This document shows positions 1-5,021 of a stretch of DNA of 5,021 bases, piece after piece. The notes below the pieces were generated by a model that saw only the letters and a program-made list of their open reading frames with translations, ran no database searches and was not told the DNA's origin. The stretch lies in NCBI GenBank assembly GCA_029861485.1, contig JAOTZF010000148.1, positions 1 to 5,021 on the forward strand, given 5' to 3'. The DNA is from Thermoleophilia bacterium. Its GTDB lineage: Bacteria; Actinomycetota; Thermoleophilia; Miltoncostaeales; Miltoncostaeaceae. The translations under genes and the position numbers were made by a program. Positions within the stretch are counted from its first letter, which is position 1; every line of letters starts with the position of its first letter.

Positions 1-2
1 CC

Positions 3-326
3 GACCGGTTTGTGGGCGATCCCGAGTTGGAGCGCACCCTGGACTACGTCTGCATGCGACTCACCGATACCGCCACCCGCACCCTCGCCCGCTCAGCACC
101 CGGGCTGTTGGACTTTGACGCGCGCGCCATTGCTCCGCGGCTGCCGCATGAGGCCCTCGTGGTCATCGGCGAGCGAGATCGCGTTACCCGGCCTGAGTGC
201 GCCCAGGAGGTCGCCGACCTGATGCCGAGGGGTCGGGCGATGCCCGTGAGGGACGTGGCGCATTTCCCTCACATCGAGGCCCGCGAGGTGGTGCTTCCGG
301 CGATCGTGGAGCATCTCGCCGCATGA
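3..326 (+). CDS. alpha/beta hydrolase fold protein, C-terminal part (5' end outside window)
   Basis: This reading frame is open from the left edge to TGA at 324-326, giving about 107 C-terminal residues, so the true start lies outside the window. What is visible fits the end of an alpha/beta hydrolase domain. A hydrophobic strand leads into GERDRVT, whose Asp (codon 177-179) is the likely acid of the catalytic triad. It is followed by a helix (PECAQEVADLM) and then VAHFPHIEA, whose first His (codon 261-263) sits where the triad His is expected. The protein ends a few residues after a short amphipathic helix, as in many esterases and C-C hydrolases of the family. The nucleophile elbow is not in view, so substrate and exact class cannot be told. 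Its stop overlaps the next start codon (ATGA), so it is probably the upstream member of a three-gene operon. Confidence 0.8.
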   Translation, partial: DRFVGDPELERTLDYVCMRLTDTATRTLARSAPGLLDFDARAIAPRLPHEALVVIGERDRVTRPECAQEVADLMPRGRAMPVRDVAHFPHIEAREVVLPAIVEHLAA

Positions 327-1114
327 GCGAGCCGGAGCGCGGCACCCTCGTGGACCTGGCGCGGAGATCCGCCCATGGGGCAGGCGATGTTCTGCTGGAG
401 CACTTCGACGGTCCGCTGAGCGGCGTTGAGAGCAAGAGCACCCGCACGGACCTGGTGAGCGATGCGGACCGGGCCGCCGAGCGGGTGATCGTCGAGACGA
501 TCAGCGGCGCGCGGCCAGACGATGAGATCGTCGCCGAGGAGGGTGGAGGAAAGCAGGGCACGAGCGGACTGCGCTGGCTGGTGGACCCGCTTGATGGCAC
601 CACCAACTTCCTCTGGAGGCTGCCCCACTGGGCGGTGAGCGTCGCGGTCTTCGACGACGACGGTCCTCTGGCGGCGGTCGTGTACGACCCCTCGCGCGGG
701 GAGACCTTTTCCGCCTCGCGCGCCGGCGGGGCTCACGACGGGCTCGGCCCCTTGCGTGTTCGCGCCGAGGCCTCCCTTTCCGAGGCCCTCGTCGGAACGG
801 GCTTCAACTACGCGGCCGACGAGCGAGCCCGGCAGGCCGGTCGTCTCGCCCGCATGATCCCGGAGGTTCGCGACGTCCGGCGCCACGGCGCCGCCGCGCT
901 CGACCTGGCCTGGGTGGCCGCCGGCCGCCTCGACGCCTTCTTCGAGACCGGACTCGCGCCGTGGGACTGGGCGGCCGGCGCCCTGCTCATTCGCGAGGCG
1001 GGCGGTGCGCTCGAGGTGCTGCCGGCACGCGATGGCAGCCCCGAGTGCGTCGTCGCCTCTTCGCGGGCGCTTATGCCGCAGCTGCGGGCACTCGTCAGCG
1101 GCGCGTACCGATGA
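323..1114 (+). CDS. inositol monophosphatase family protein
   Basis: This is a 263-residue, full-length member of the Mg2+-dependent, lithium-sensitive phosphatase superfamily (SuhB/IMPase type), expected to be cytosolic and to hydrolyse a sugar or inositol monophosphate. The metal site is complete: AEEGG (Glu72), the first signature WLVDPLDGTTNF (Asp88, Asp91, residues 85-96), and the second signature WDWAAGALLIREAGG (Asp215, residues 214-228). DLVSDADRAAE (43-53) matches the conserved N-terminal helix. GTTNF rather than GTKEF argues for the IMPase branch over CysQ-like PAP phosphatases, but histidinol phosphatase or fructose bisphosphatase activity cannot be excluded. I chose ATG 323 because it overlaps the upstream stop as ATGA and gives the usual family length. 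GGAG at 308-311 is a distant Shine-Dalgarno-like match, so translation is probably coupled. An in-frame ATG at 197 would overlap the hydrolase by 130 bp and is not used here. Confidence 0.93.
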   Translation: MSEPERGTLVDLARRSAHGAGDVLLEHFDGPLSGVESKSTRTDLVSDADRAAERVIVETISGARPDDEIVAEEGGGKQGTSGLRWLVDPLDGTTNFLWRLPHWAVSVAVFDDDGPLAAVVYDPSRGETFSASRAGGAHDGLGPLRVRAEASLSEALVGTGFNYAADERARQAGRLARMIPEVRDVRRHGAAALDLAWVAAGRLDAFFETGLAPWDWAAGALLIREAGGALEVLPARDGSPECVVASSRALMPQLRALVSGAYR

Positions 1115-1902
1115 CCGTCGCCGCGCCACCGGCAGACCGTCTGTGGGAGGTCGACGTCGCGCGCACCGTCGCCATCGTGATGATGGTCGCCTACCACGCG
1201 GCCTACGACGTGACGACTCTCGCTCCGCAGACCGGGGTCGACGCGTTCTCCGGCGGATGGCGCGCGCTGCAGGTCGCCACAGGCACGTCGTTCCTGCTGA
1301 TCGTCGGCATCAGCTTGATGATTGGAAACGGGCGAGCGCGCCAGCGTGGACTTGCGGGTATCGCGCTGTGGCAACGCCAGGCGCGGCGGGCGCTCCAGGT
1401 GCTCGCGGCCGCCCTATTGGTCTCCATCGCGACGTTCGTCGCGCTCGGCGACGAATACATCCGCTTCGGCATCCTGCACTGCATCGCGCTCTCGATGTTC
1501 CTCGGGCCGCTGTTCGCCCGGTTGGGCCTGCTGAACGTGCCCCTGGGCATCGCCGCGATCTGGCTGGGTTTCTGGCTCGAGGACCGCACCTTCGGTACGC
1601 CCTGGCTAATGCCGCTCGGTCTTCGTCCCGACTCCGAGCTCGGAGTCGACTACTACCCGTTGCTGCCGTGGTTCGGGATCGTGTTGATCGGTCTTGCCAT
1701 CGGCGGCGTGCTCTACCCGAAGGGCCAGCGAGGGCCGCTCATCTCTTGGCTCGCAAGCTCGGGTGGGCGCCTCGGCCAGGCCCTGGGCGCGCCCGGCCGC
1801 AGGGCGCTGCCGATCTACCTCGTGCACCAGCTGATCCTGCTGCCGCTGGTGGCTCTGGCCCTGATCCTCGTCGGGACCGAGATCGACTTCGGCAACCTCT
1901 AG
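1111..1902 (+). CDS. DUF1624 / heparan-alpha-glucosaminide N-acetyltransferase-like membrane protein
   Basis: This is a 263-residue polytopic membrane protein of the DUF1624 family (HGSNAT catalytic-domain-like, related to YeiB-type acyltransferases). The N-terminus RLWEVDVARTVAIVMMVAYHAAYD (10-33) fits the family opening: an Arg, an acidic-Asp pair, a first membrane helix, and the conserved His29 and Asp33. Further hallmarks are FGILHCIALSMFL (119-131), DYYPLLPWFGIVLIG (180-194) and RALPIYLVHQ (231-240). I see about seven hydrophobic segments, near 17-34, 55-72, 95-112, 117-137, 142-156, 185-201 and 234-255. Human HGSNAT moves acetyl from acetyl-CoA to a sugar amine across a membrane. In bacteria the acceptor is generally unknown, so transfer of an acyl group to a cell-envelope glycan is inference. 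ATG 1111 overlaps the upstream TGA as ATGA with no clear ribosome binding site, so translation is probably coupled to the phosphatase gene. A longer in-frame reading from 961 would bury the phosphatase C-terminus and is rejected. Confidence 0.88.
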   Translation: MTVAAPPADRLWEVDVARTVAIVMMVAYHAAYDVTTLAPQTGVDAFSGGWRALQVATGTSFLLIVGISLMIGNGRARQRGLAGIALWQRQARRALQVLAAALLVSIATFVALGDEYIRFGILHCIALSMFLGPLFARLGLLNVPLGIAAIWLGFWLEDRTFGTPWLMPLGLRPDSELGVDYYPLLPWFGIVLIGLAIGGVLYPKGQRGPLISWLASSGGRLGQALGAPGRRALPIYLVHQLILLPLVALALILVGTEIDFGNL

Positions 1903-1912
1903 CTGGGGCTAG
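1899..1912. other. small palindrome spanning the two convergent stop codons
   Basis: The membrane-protein gene (plus strand) and metY (minus strand) both end in TAG with six bases between them. The two stops sit in a perfect 5-bp inverted repeat, CTAGC (1899-1903) and GCTAG (1908-1912), with a 4-base loop. With no U-tract on either side and such a short stem, this is not a convincing intrinsic terminator. I see no other terminator between the two operons, so termination must be Rho-dependent or rest on a weak hairpin. Confidence 0.35.
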
Positions 1913-3195
1913 CCGGGTGCCGCGAGCGCCTGGTCCACGTCCCAGATGATGTCCTCGATGGTCTCGATGCCCACCGAGATTCTCACCATGTCCTCGCTCA
2001 CGCCGGCGGCCTCCAAGGCCTCGTCGTCGAGGCGCCGATGAGTGGTGGAGGCGGGGTGGATCACGAGGGTCTTGGCGTCGCCGACGTTGGCGAGGTGCGA
2101 GCAGAGTCTGCAGGCCTCGATGAACCTCACGCCGCTATCTCGGCCGCCCTCGATACCGAAGGTCAGCACCGCGCCGGCGCCCCCGGGCAGGTACCGCTGG
2201 GCGAGCGCGCGATCGGCGCTCGACGGTAAACCCGGGTAGTTGACCCACCGCACGCGCGGATGCTCCACGAGGAACTCGGCGAGCTGTCGCGCGTTCTGCA
2301 CATGGCGGTCCATGCGCAGCGAGAGCGTCTCCAGGCCCTGCAGCAGCTGGAAGGAGTTGAACGGCGAGATCACCGGGCCGAGGTCGCGCATGGTTTCGAC
2401 CCGCGCCTTCATGATGAAGGCGAAGTTTCCAAAGGTCTCCGAGAAGCGCATCCCGCGGTAGCCGGGGCTTTCGTCCACCATCTCCGGGAAGGCGCCCTCC
2501 TCCCAGCGGAAGGTGCCGGCATCGACAAGAACGCCGCCCATCGTGGTGCCGTGACCGCAGATCCACTTCGTGGCCGAGTGGGTCACCAGGTGGGCCCCGT
2601 GCTCGAAGGGCCGGCAGAGGTACGGGGTGGCGAAGGTGTTGTCGATCATCAGCGGGATGCCGTGCTCGTCGGCCACACTCGCCACGGCCGCGATGTCGAG
2701 CACATCCAGCTTCGGGTTGCCGATCGTCTCGCCGTAGAGCAGCTTGGTGGCCGCGCCGATCGCCGCGCGCCAGGCGTCGGGGTCGCGGGGATCGACGAAC
2801 GTCGCCTCGATGCCCATCCGGCCAAACGTCATGGCGAGCTGGTTGTGGCTACCGCCATAGAGGTGGCTCGAGCTCACAACGTGATCGCCGGAGCGCAGCA
2901 GGGTGGTGAATGCGACCGCCTGGGCGGCAAGACCGCTGGCGGTAGCGAGAGCGCCGACCCCACCTTCGAGCATCGCGACCCGCTCCTCGAACACCGCGGT
3001 GGTGGGATTCATGATTCGCGTGTAGATGTTCCCGAAGCGGTTCAGGTCGAAGAGATCGGCCGCGTGCTCGACGTCCTCGAAGACGTAGGCCGCGCTCTGG
3101 TAGATCGGCACGGCGCGCGCACCCGAGCCGGGCTCGACCCGCTGGCCGGCGTGGATGGCGGCGGTGTCAAAGCCAAAGGTGCGGTGCTCGCTCAT
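1909..3195 (-). CDS. metY: O-acetylhomoserine sulfhydrylase (O-acetyl-L-homoserine aminocarboxypropyltransferase)
   Basis: This 428-residue protein has the usual MetY length and belongs to the Cys/Met-metabolism PLP-dependent enzymes (gamma family). The reaction is O-acetyl-L-homoserine plus sulfide giving L-homocysteine and acetate, the direct sulfhydrylation route to methionine in the cytosol. Visible active-site features are YTR (Tyr58, Arg60; phosphate contact from a neighbouring subunit), ASGLAAQ (86-92), LYGG (Tyr113, stacking on PLP), DNTFATPYL (Asp185, pyridine nitrogen), HSATKW (Lys210, the PLP Schiff-base lysine), HPASTTH (380-386, typical of MetY) and VRISVGIE (Arg405, substrate carboxylate). 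The MetY-type N-terminus GFDTAAIHAGQRVEP and the total length separate it from the shorter cystathionine gamma-synthases and lyases. Its ATG overlaps the upstream CoA-binding gene's stop (ATGA, 3192-3195) without a Shine-Dalgarno sequence, so expression is likely coupled. No metX is visible in the window. Confidence 0.95.
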   Translation of the reverse strand: MSEHRTFGFDTAAIHAGQRVEPGSGARAVPIYQSAAYVFEDVEHAADLFDLNRFGNIYTRIMNPTTAVFEERVAMLEGGVGALATASGLAAQAVAFTTLLRSGDHVVSSSHLYGGSHNQLAMTFGRMGIEATFVDPRDPDAWRAAIGAATKLLYGETIGNPKLDVLDIAAVASVADEHGIPLMIDNTFATPYLCRPFEHGAHLVTHSATKWICGHGTTMGGVLVDAGTFRWEEGAFPEMVDESPGYRGMRFSETFGNFAFIMKARVETMRDLGPVISPFNSFQLLQGLETLSLRMDRHVQNARQLAEFLVEHPRVRWVNYPGLPSSADRALAQRYLPGGAGAVLTFGIEGGRDSGVRFIEACRLCSHLANVGDAKTLVIHPASTTHRRLDDEALEAAGVSEDMVRISVGIETIEDIIWDVDQALAAPG

Positions 3196-3692
3196 CGGAA
3201 CGGCTGCCAGCGCTTGCTGCCGATCACACCGGTCGCCAGACCGACGTTGTTGAGACCACCGAAGAAGCGAGTGTGCTCCATCTTGATGCAGCGGTCCATG
3301 ACAACCCTAAGACCGGCCTCACTGGCCGTAGCGGCGGCCTCTTCGTGAACGAGGCCGAGCTGCATCCAGATCACCCTCGCGCCGACGGCGATCGCCTCAT
3401 CCACGACGGCGGGGATCTCCTCGACCCGGCGGAAGATGTCGACGATCTCGATGGGACCGAGCTCCGCTGTGCCGGCGAGATCCGGCACGCAGGGGATCTC
3501 GAAGACCTCCCGGCAGCGCGGGTTGACCGGCGTGATGTCGTAGCCCGCCGCCCGCATGTGCACAGCGACCCGATAGCTGGGTCGGCTCGGCCGCGCCGAG
3601 AGGCCGACCACCGCGAGGCGCCGGTAATGCAGCAGGACCTCGCGGATCTCGTCACTGGGAGCGCCCTGGGCAATTCCGGCGAGCCGTGCCAT
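3192..3692 (-). CDS. CoA-binding domain protein (YccU-like, CoA_binding_2)
   Basis: This is a 166-residue single-domain Rossmann-fold protein of the YccU / CoA_binding_2 family. After a short helical N-terminus, RLAVVGLSARPSRPSYRVAVHMRAAGYDITPVNP (25-58) is the nucleotide-binding strand-loop-helix with the family's GLS...SY..A..L pattern. DIFRRVEEIPAVVDEAI (85-101), VIWMQLGLVHEEA (107-119) and VVMDRCIKMEH (130-140) are the other conserved blocks. The fold resembles the CoA-binding domain of succinyl-CoA synthetase, but the catalytic partner domains are absent. The protein probably binds CoA or an acyl-CoA, and its physiological role is not established. Its stop overlaps the metY start, so the two are probably made together. 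This suggests, by inference only, a link to acyl-CoA-dependent methionine synthesis. ATG 3692 is chosen because the conserved fold starts soon after it and a -10-like TAGACT lies just upstream, suggesting a leaderless message. Confidence 0.9.
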   Translation of the reverse strand: MARLAGIAQGAPSDEIREVLLHYRRLAVVGLSARPSRPSYRVAVHMRAAGYDITPVNPRCREVFEIPCVPDLAGTAELGPIEIVDIFRRVEEIPAVVDEAIAVGARVIWMQLGLVHEEAAATASEAGLRVVMDRCIKMEHTRFFGGLNNVGLATGVIGSKRWQPFR

Positions 3693-3698
3693 CGAGCG

Positions 3699-3704
3699 AG
3701 TCTA
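3699..3704 (-). promoter_or_regulatory. candidate -10 element for a leaderless CoA-binding gene / metY transcript
   Basis: Reading on the minus strand, TAGACT (a TANNNT -10 type hexamer) ends six bases before the ATG at 3692. Transcription would then start at or next to the A of the ATG. No Shine-Dalgarno sequence precedes this ATG, which agrees with leaderless translation, common in actinobacteria. No recognisable -35 box is seen at the expected distance. This would give the CoA-binding/metY pair its own promoter, separate from the broken gene upstream. Confidence 0.4.
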
Positions 3705-3727
3705 CGCCGCGCGTTTTCCTGCCGGCC

Positions 3728-4151
3728 CTATCTGACCGGCCTCCATTTTCGGAGCTCGTCCTTCAGGCCCGTCGGGAGGTCGCGCCAGTCGAGGTCGAGC
3801 AGCGCGCCGTAGAGCGCGTTTGAGCGAGGTGTGGCGTGGGTAGGCCGCGCGAAGTCGGCGGAAGCACTCCACCGCCCCAAGCACCTCCAGCTCGTCGGGG
3901 CACGTGACGCCGATCCCCGCCAGGCGTGCCGCCGTAGTCGGTCCGATGTTGCGCAGCGGCCAAGCTCTTCCTCCATGCGGGCCGGGTCCTCCATCCAGAT
4001 CACCGTGAGCCGCACGTCGCAGGCAAGCGCCCGCGGCGATGAGAGCGAGGACGAGTATTCCGAGCACCTGCCAGATCCAAGTGTCGGCCGGGATCGCGCC
4101 GGCGGATTGCTCGCTCGCATTCACCCGACGTGCGGCGTCAAAACCGGCCAA
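3728..4151 (-). pseudogene. TfoX/Sxy C-terminal domain (TfoX_C) protein, broken by frameshifts
   Basis: Two minus-strand frames together encode a near-complete TfoX_C helix-hairpin-helix-like domain. One frame gives PLRNIGPTTAARLAGIGV, CPDELEVLGAV and CFRRLRAAYPRHTSL. The other gives NALYGALLDLDWRDLP and GLKDELRKW, ending at TAG 3728-3730. Removing one base from the AAA (TTT on plus) at 3819-3821 joins them as SLNALYGAL, as in Sxy C-termini. Just upstream, MEDPARMEEELG (ATG 3992-3994) lies in the second frame. Adding one C at 3958-3959 fuses it to PLRNIGP. The repaired protein would be 88 residues, the usual size of a stand-alone TfoX_C protein. Further upstream, from TTG 4151 or GTG 4124, the first frame encodes a hydrophobic helix (WIWQVLGILVLALIAAG). 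This may be an N-terminal anchor joined by a third frame change near 4020, or a separate small membrane protein. TfoX_C in Sxy accompanies competence control, but the role of isolated domains is unknown. Real decay and local sequence error are both possible. Confidence 0.75.
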
Positions 4152-4340
4152 GCCTCTACTCGCGACTAGGAGTGATCTCGCGCGTCCTGAGCTTCAATCT
4201 CTCTCAAGTAAACCTCCATGAGTCCCCCATCCGACGTGCGCCCCAGCCGGCGCGCGGGTACGACGGACGGCTCGCGCTCTTATCAAGACCCGCTCAACGA
4301 GAGGCTCCGGCGCGATGGTCTGGTTCCCATCGACTACCTC

Positions 4341-4373
4341 GTTAACAACCGGTTCACATCAGCGTCACGCGGA
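4341..4373 (+). promoter_or_regulatory. candidate Pho box: three 11-bp direct-repeat units upstream of pstS
   Basis: Three consecutive 11-base units start at 4341 (GTTAACAACCG), 4352 (GTTCACATCAG) and 4363 (CGTCACGCGGA). Each begins with a GTTCAC-like core, and the cores repeat exactly every 11 bases. PhoB/PhoP-family response regulators bind such 11-bp direct repeats, and the actinobacterial PHO-box unit begins GTTCA or GGTCA. The middle unit matches that core best and the outer two each differ at one or two core positions. The site lies about 76 bases before the pstS ATG, a standard place for a phosphate-starvation activator. The assignment rests on spacing, core sequence and the identity of the downstream gene. 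Confidence 0.65.
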
Positions 4374-4401
4374 GGCCGCAGGGCGGCGCCGCACCCCGGG
4401 C

Positions 4402-4407
4402 TACGCT
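4402..4407 (+). promoter_or_regulatory. candidate -10 hexamer of the pstS promoter
   Basis: TACGCT fits the TANNNT pattern and is the only such hexamer I find between the Pho-box-like repeat and the ribosome binding site. It would place the transcript start near 4413-4415, giving a leader of about 35 bases and putting the repeat at roughly -40 to -73. No -35 match is present, as is common for activator-dependent Pho promoters. Confidence 0.35.
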
Positions 4408-4433
4408 CGCGCCGATTCCGAACTGTCTTGAAC

Positions 4434-4439
4434 AAGGAG
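4434..4439 (+). promoter_or_regulatory. ribosome binding site of pstS
   Basis: AAGGAG lies nine bases before the ATG at 4449. It fixes the pstS start at the Met that begins the lipoprotein signal peptide, rather than at upstream in-frame codons. It is the only strong Shine-Dalgarno sequence at a gene start in this window. Confidence 0.85.
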
Positions 4440-4448
4440 CACCTCATT

Positions 4449-5021
4449 ATGAAGCGTCGACGTCGGCTCGCCCTCGTGCTGGCGACCACCGCCTTCGCCA
4501 TAGGAGTTGTCGCGGCCGGCTGCGGCGATGACGACGACGGTGGCGATGGGGGAAGCAGCGACCTTTCGGGCAGCATCGTCGTCGACGGTTCGTCGACCGT
4601 CGCCCCGCTGACCTCGGCGGCCGCCGAGGCGTTCAACGCCGACAACCCGAACGTCGACGTCGAGGTTCGCGTTTCGGGTACCGGCGGCGGCTTCGAGGTG
4701 TTCTGCTCCGGCGAGACCGACATCTCCGACGCCTCGCGTCCGATCAAGGACGAGGAGGCCGCCACCTGCGCCGGGAATGGCATCGAGTACGAAGAGGTCC
4801 GCGTCGGATCTGACGGCATCACCGTGGTGACCGGCGCCCGTGGCGAGATCGAAAGCTGCCCCCTCACCATCGAGCAGCTCAACGCCATCTGGGCGCCCGA
4901 CTCCAAGATCAATAACTGGGATCAGATTCCCGGCGGCAGCTTCCCCAGTGTCGAGCTGAGCCTGGCTGGCGCCGACTCCCAGTCCGGTACCTACGACTTC
5001 TTCAACGAGGATGTGCTGGGC
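4449..5021 (+). CDS. pstS: phosphate ABC transporter substrate-binding lipoprotein PstS (3' end outside window)
   Basis: The first 191 residues of a high-affinity phosphate-binding protein are present, and the frame is open to the right edge. A basic start (MKRRRR), a hydrophobic segment and VVAAGC make a lipoprotein signal with Cys25 as the lipidated residue, followed by an Asp/Gly-rich linker (26-36). The mature domain shows the PBP_like_2/PstS pattern: GSIVVDGSSTVAPLT (41-55, first phosphate loop), VSGTGGGFEVFCSGETDISDASRPI (75-99, second loop with Asp94), VRVGSDGITVV (117-127), LTIEQLNAIW (139-148) and GADSQSGTYDFF (174-185, equivalent to the third loop). The SGTGGGFEVFC form and the cysteines at 86, 107 and 137 resemble the SphX-like PstS branch. 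It would act outside the membrane and deliver phosphate to PstCAB, whose genes would be expected just to the right. A Pho-box-like repeat lies upstream. Confidence 0.95.
   Translation, partial: MKRRRRLALVLATTAFAIGVVAAGCGDDDDGGDGGSSDLSGSIVVDGSSTVAPLTSAAAEAFNADNPNVDVEVRVSGTGGGFEVFCSGETDISDASRPIKDEEAATCAGNGIEYEEVRVGSDGITVVTGARGEIESCPLTIEQLNAIWAPDSKINNWDQIPGGSFPSVELSLAGADSQSGTYDFFNEDVLG

Larger units (their letters stand above)
4152..4448. other. divergent intergenic region upstream of pstS
   Basis: This roughly 300-bp stretch lies between the leftward TfoX_C remnant and rightward pstS. The right third carries a three-unit Pho-box-like repeat, a possible -10 and the pstS ribosome binding site. 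The left part (about 4152-4330) shows no convincing RNA gene, terminator or promoter. The plus-strand frame of pstS stays open back to a TAA at 4209-4211, with an ATG at 4218. Because the candidate Pho box lies inside that extension and no ribosome binding site precedes 4218, I treat it as noncoding, though its composition is partly codon-like. Confidence 0.6.

Noticed and set aside
197..322. Upstream in-frame ATG for the phosphatase gene
   Set aside because: It would overlap the hydrolase by 130 bp. The ATGA-coupled ATG at 323 gives the normal family length.
269..1129. Long minus-strand open frame opposite the phosphatase gene
   Set aside because: Arg/Gly/Ala-rich shadow translation with no family motifs. 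The plus-strand gene here carries both IMPase signatures.
2260..3348. Long plus-strand open frame opposite metY
   Set aside because: It mirrors metY codons, is low in hydrophobic core patterns, and conflicts with the clear MetY active-site residues on the minus strand.
3702..3727. Extension of the first TfoX_C frame past the domain to a stop at 3702
   Set aside because: The tail is Arg/Ala/Pro-rich out-of-frame sequence overlapping the likely promoter of the CoA-binding gene. The family-like C-terminus lies in the other frame, ending at 3728.
4318..4340. GGTTCCCATC, resembling a tRNA T-loop
   Set aside because: No matching acceptor, D or anticodon arms could be built around it on either strand.
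4383..4392. GCGGCGCCGC perfect 10-bp palindrome between the Pho box and the candidate -10
   Set aside because: Short all-G/C palindromes are frequent at this base composition. It has no loop, partner repeat or conservation evidence.
4583..4602. Perfect 7-bp inverted repeat (CGACGGT and ACCGTCG) with a 6-base loop inside pstS
   Set aside because: It falls on the codons for the conserved phosphate loop DGSSTV and is explained by G/C-ending codon choice. It has no U-tract.
4334..4912. Minus-strand open frame opposite pstS
   Set aside because: Ser/Pro/Thr-rich shadow frame covering the Pho-box region and the PstS N-terminus. No motifs are recognised.

Overview
The window is a high-GC bacterial chromosome segment with strong G/C bias at third codon positions, compact ATGA-overlapping operons, and a lipoprotein start followed by an Asp/Gly-rich linker. 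This suits a high-GC Actinomycetota-type organism, perhaps of the Thermoleophilia kind. That placement is an inference from style, not from a marker gene.

Layout. (1) Positions 3-1902, plus strand: a three-gene run joined by two 4-bp ATGA overlaps. It holds the C-terminal end of an alpha/beta hydrolase, an inositol-monophosphatase-family phosphatase, and a polytopic membrane protein of the DUF1624 / heparan-alpha-glucosaminide N-acetyltransferase-like family. (2) Positions 1909-4151, minus strand, converging on the first block with only 6 bp between stop codons: read right to left, a broken gene for a TfoX/Sxy C-terminal-domain protein, then a small CoA-binding-domain protein overlapping (ATGA) the PLP enzyme O-acetylhomoserine sulfhydrylase (metY). 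(3) Positions 4152-4448: a divergent intergenic region with three 11-bp direct-repeat units that look like a Pho box. (4) Positions 4449-5021, plus strand: the first 191 codons of a phosphate-binding lipoprotein (pstS), running off the right edge.

Functionally the window joins three unrelated themes: a phosphatase/membrane acyltransferase operon of unknown pathway, a sulfur-assimilation pair (homocysteine/methionine synthesis plus a CoA-binding partner of unknown role), and the start of a phosphate-uptake locus probably controlled by phosphate starvation. Most genes are ordinary. The points worth a second look are the TfoX_C gene, whose conserved domain is split over two frames by apparent single-base indels, the three-unit Pho box, the coupled CoA-binding/metY pair, and a likely leaderless start for the CoA-binding gene. 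I found no mobile element, CRISPR array, RNA gene or clearly new multi-gene system.
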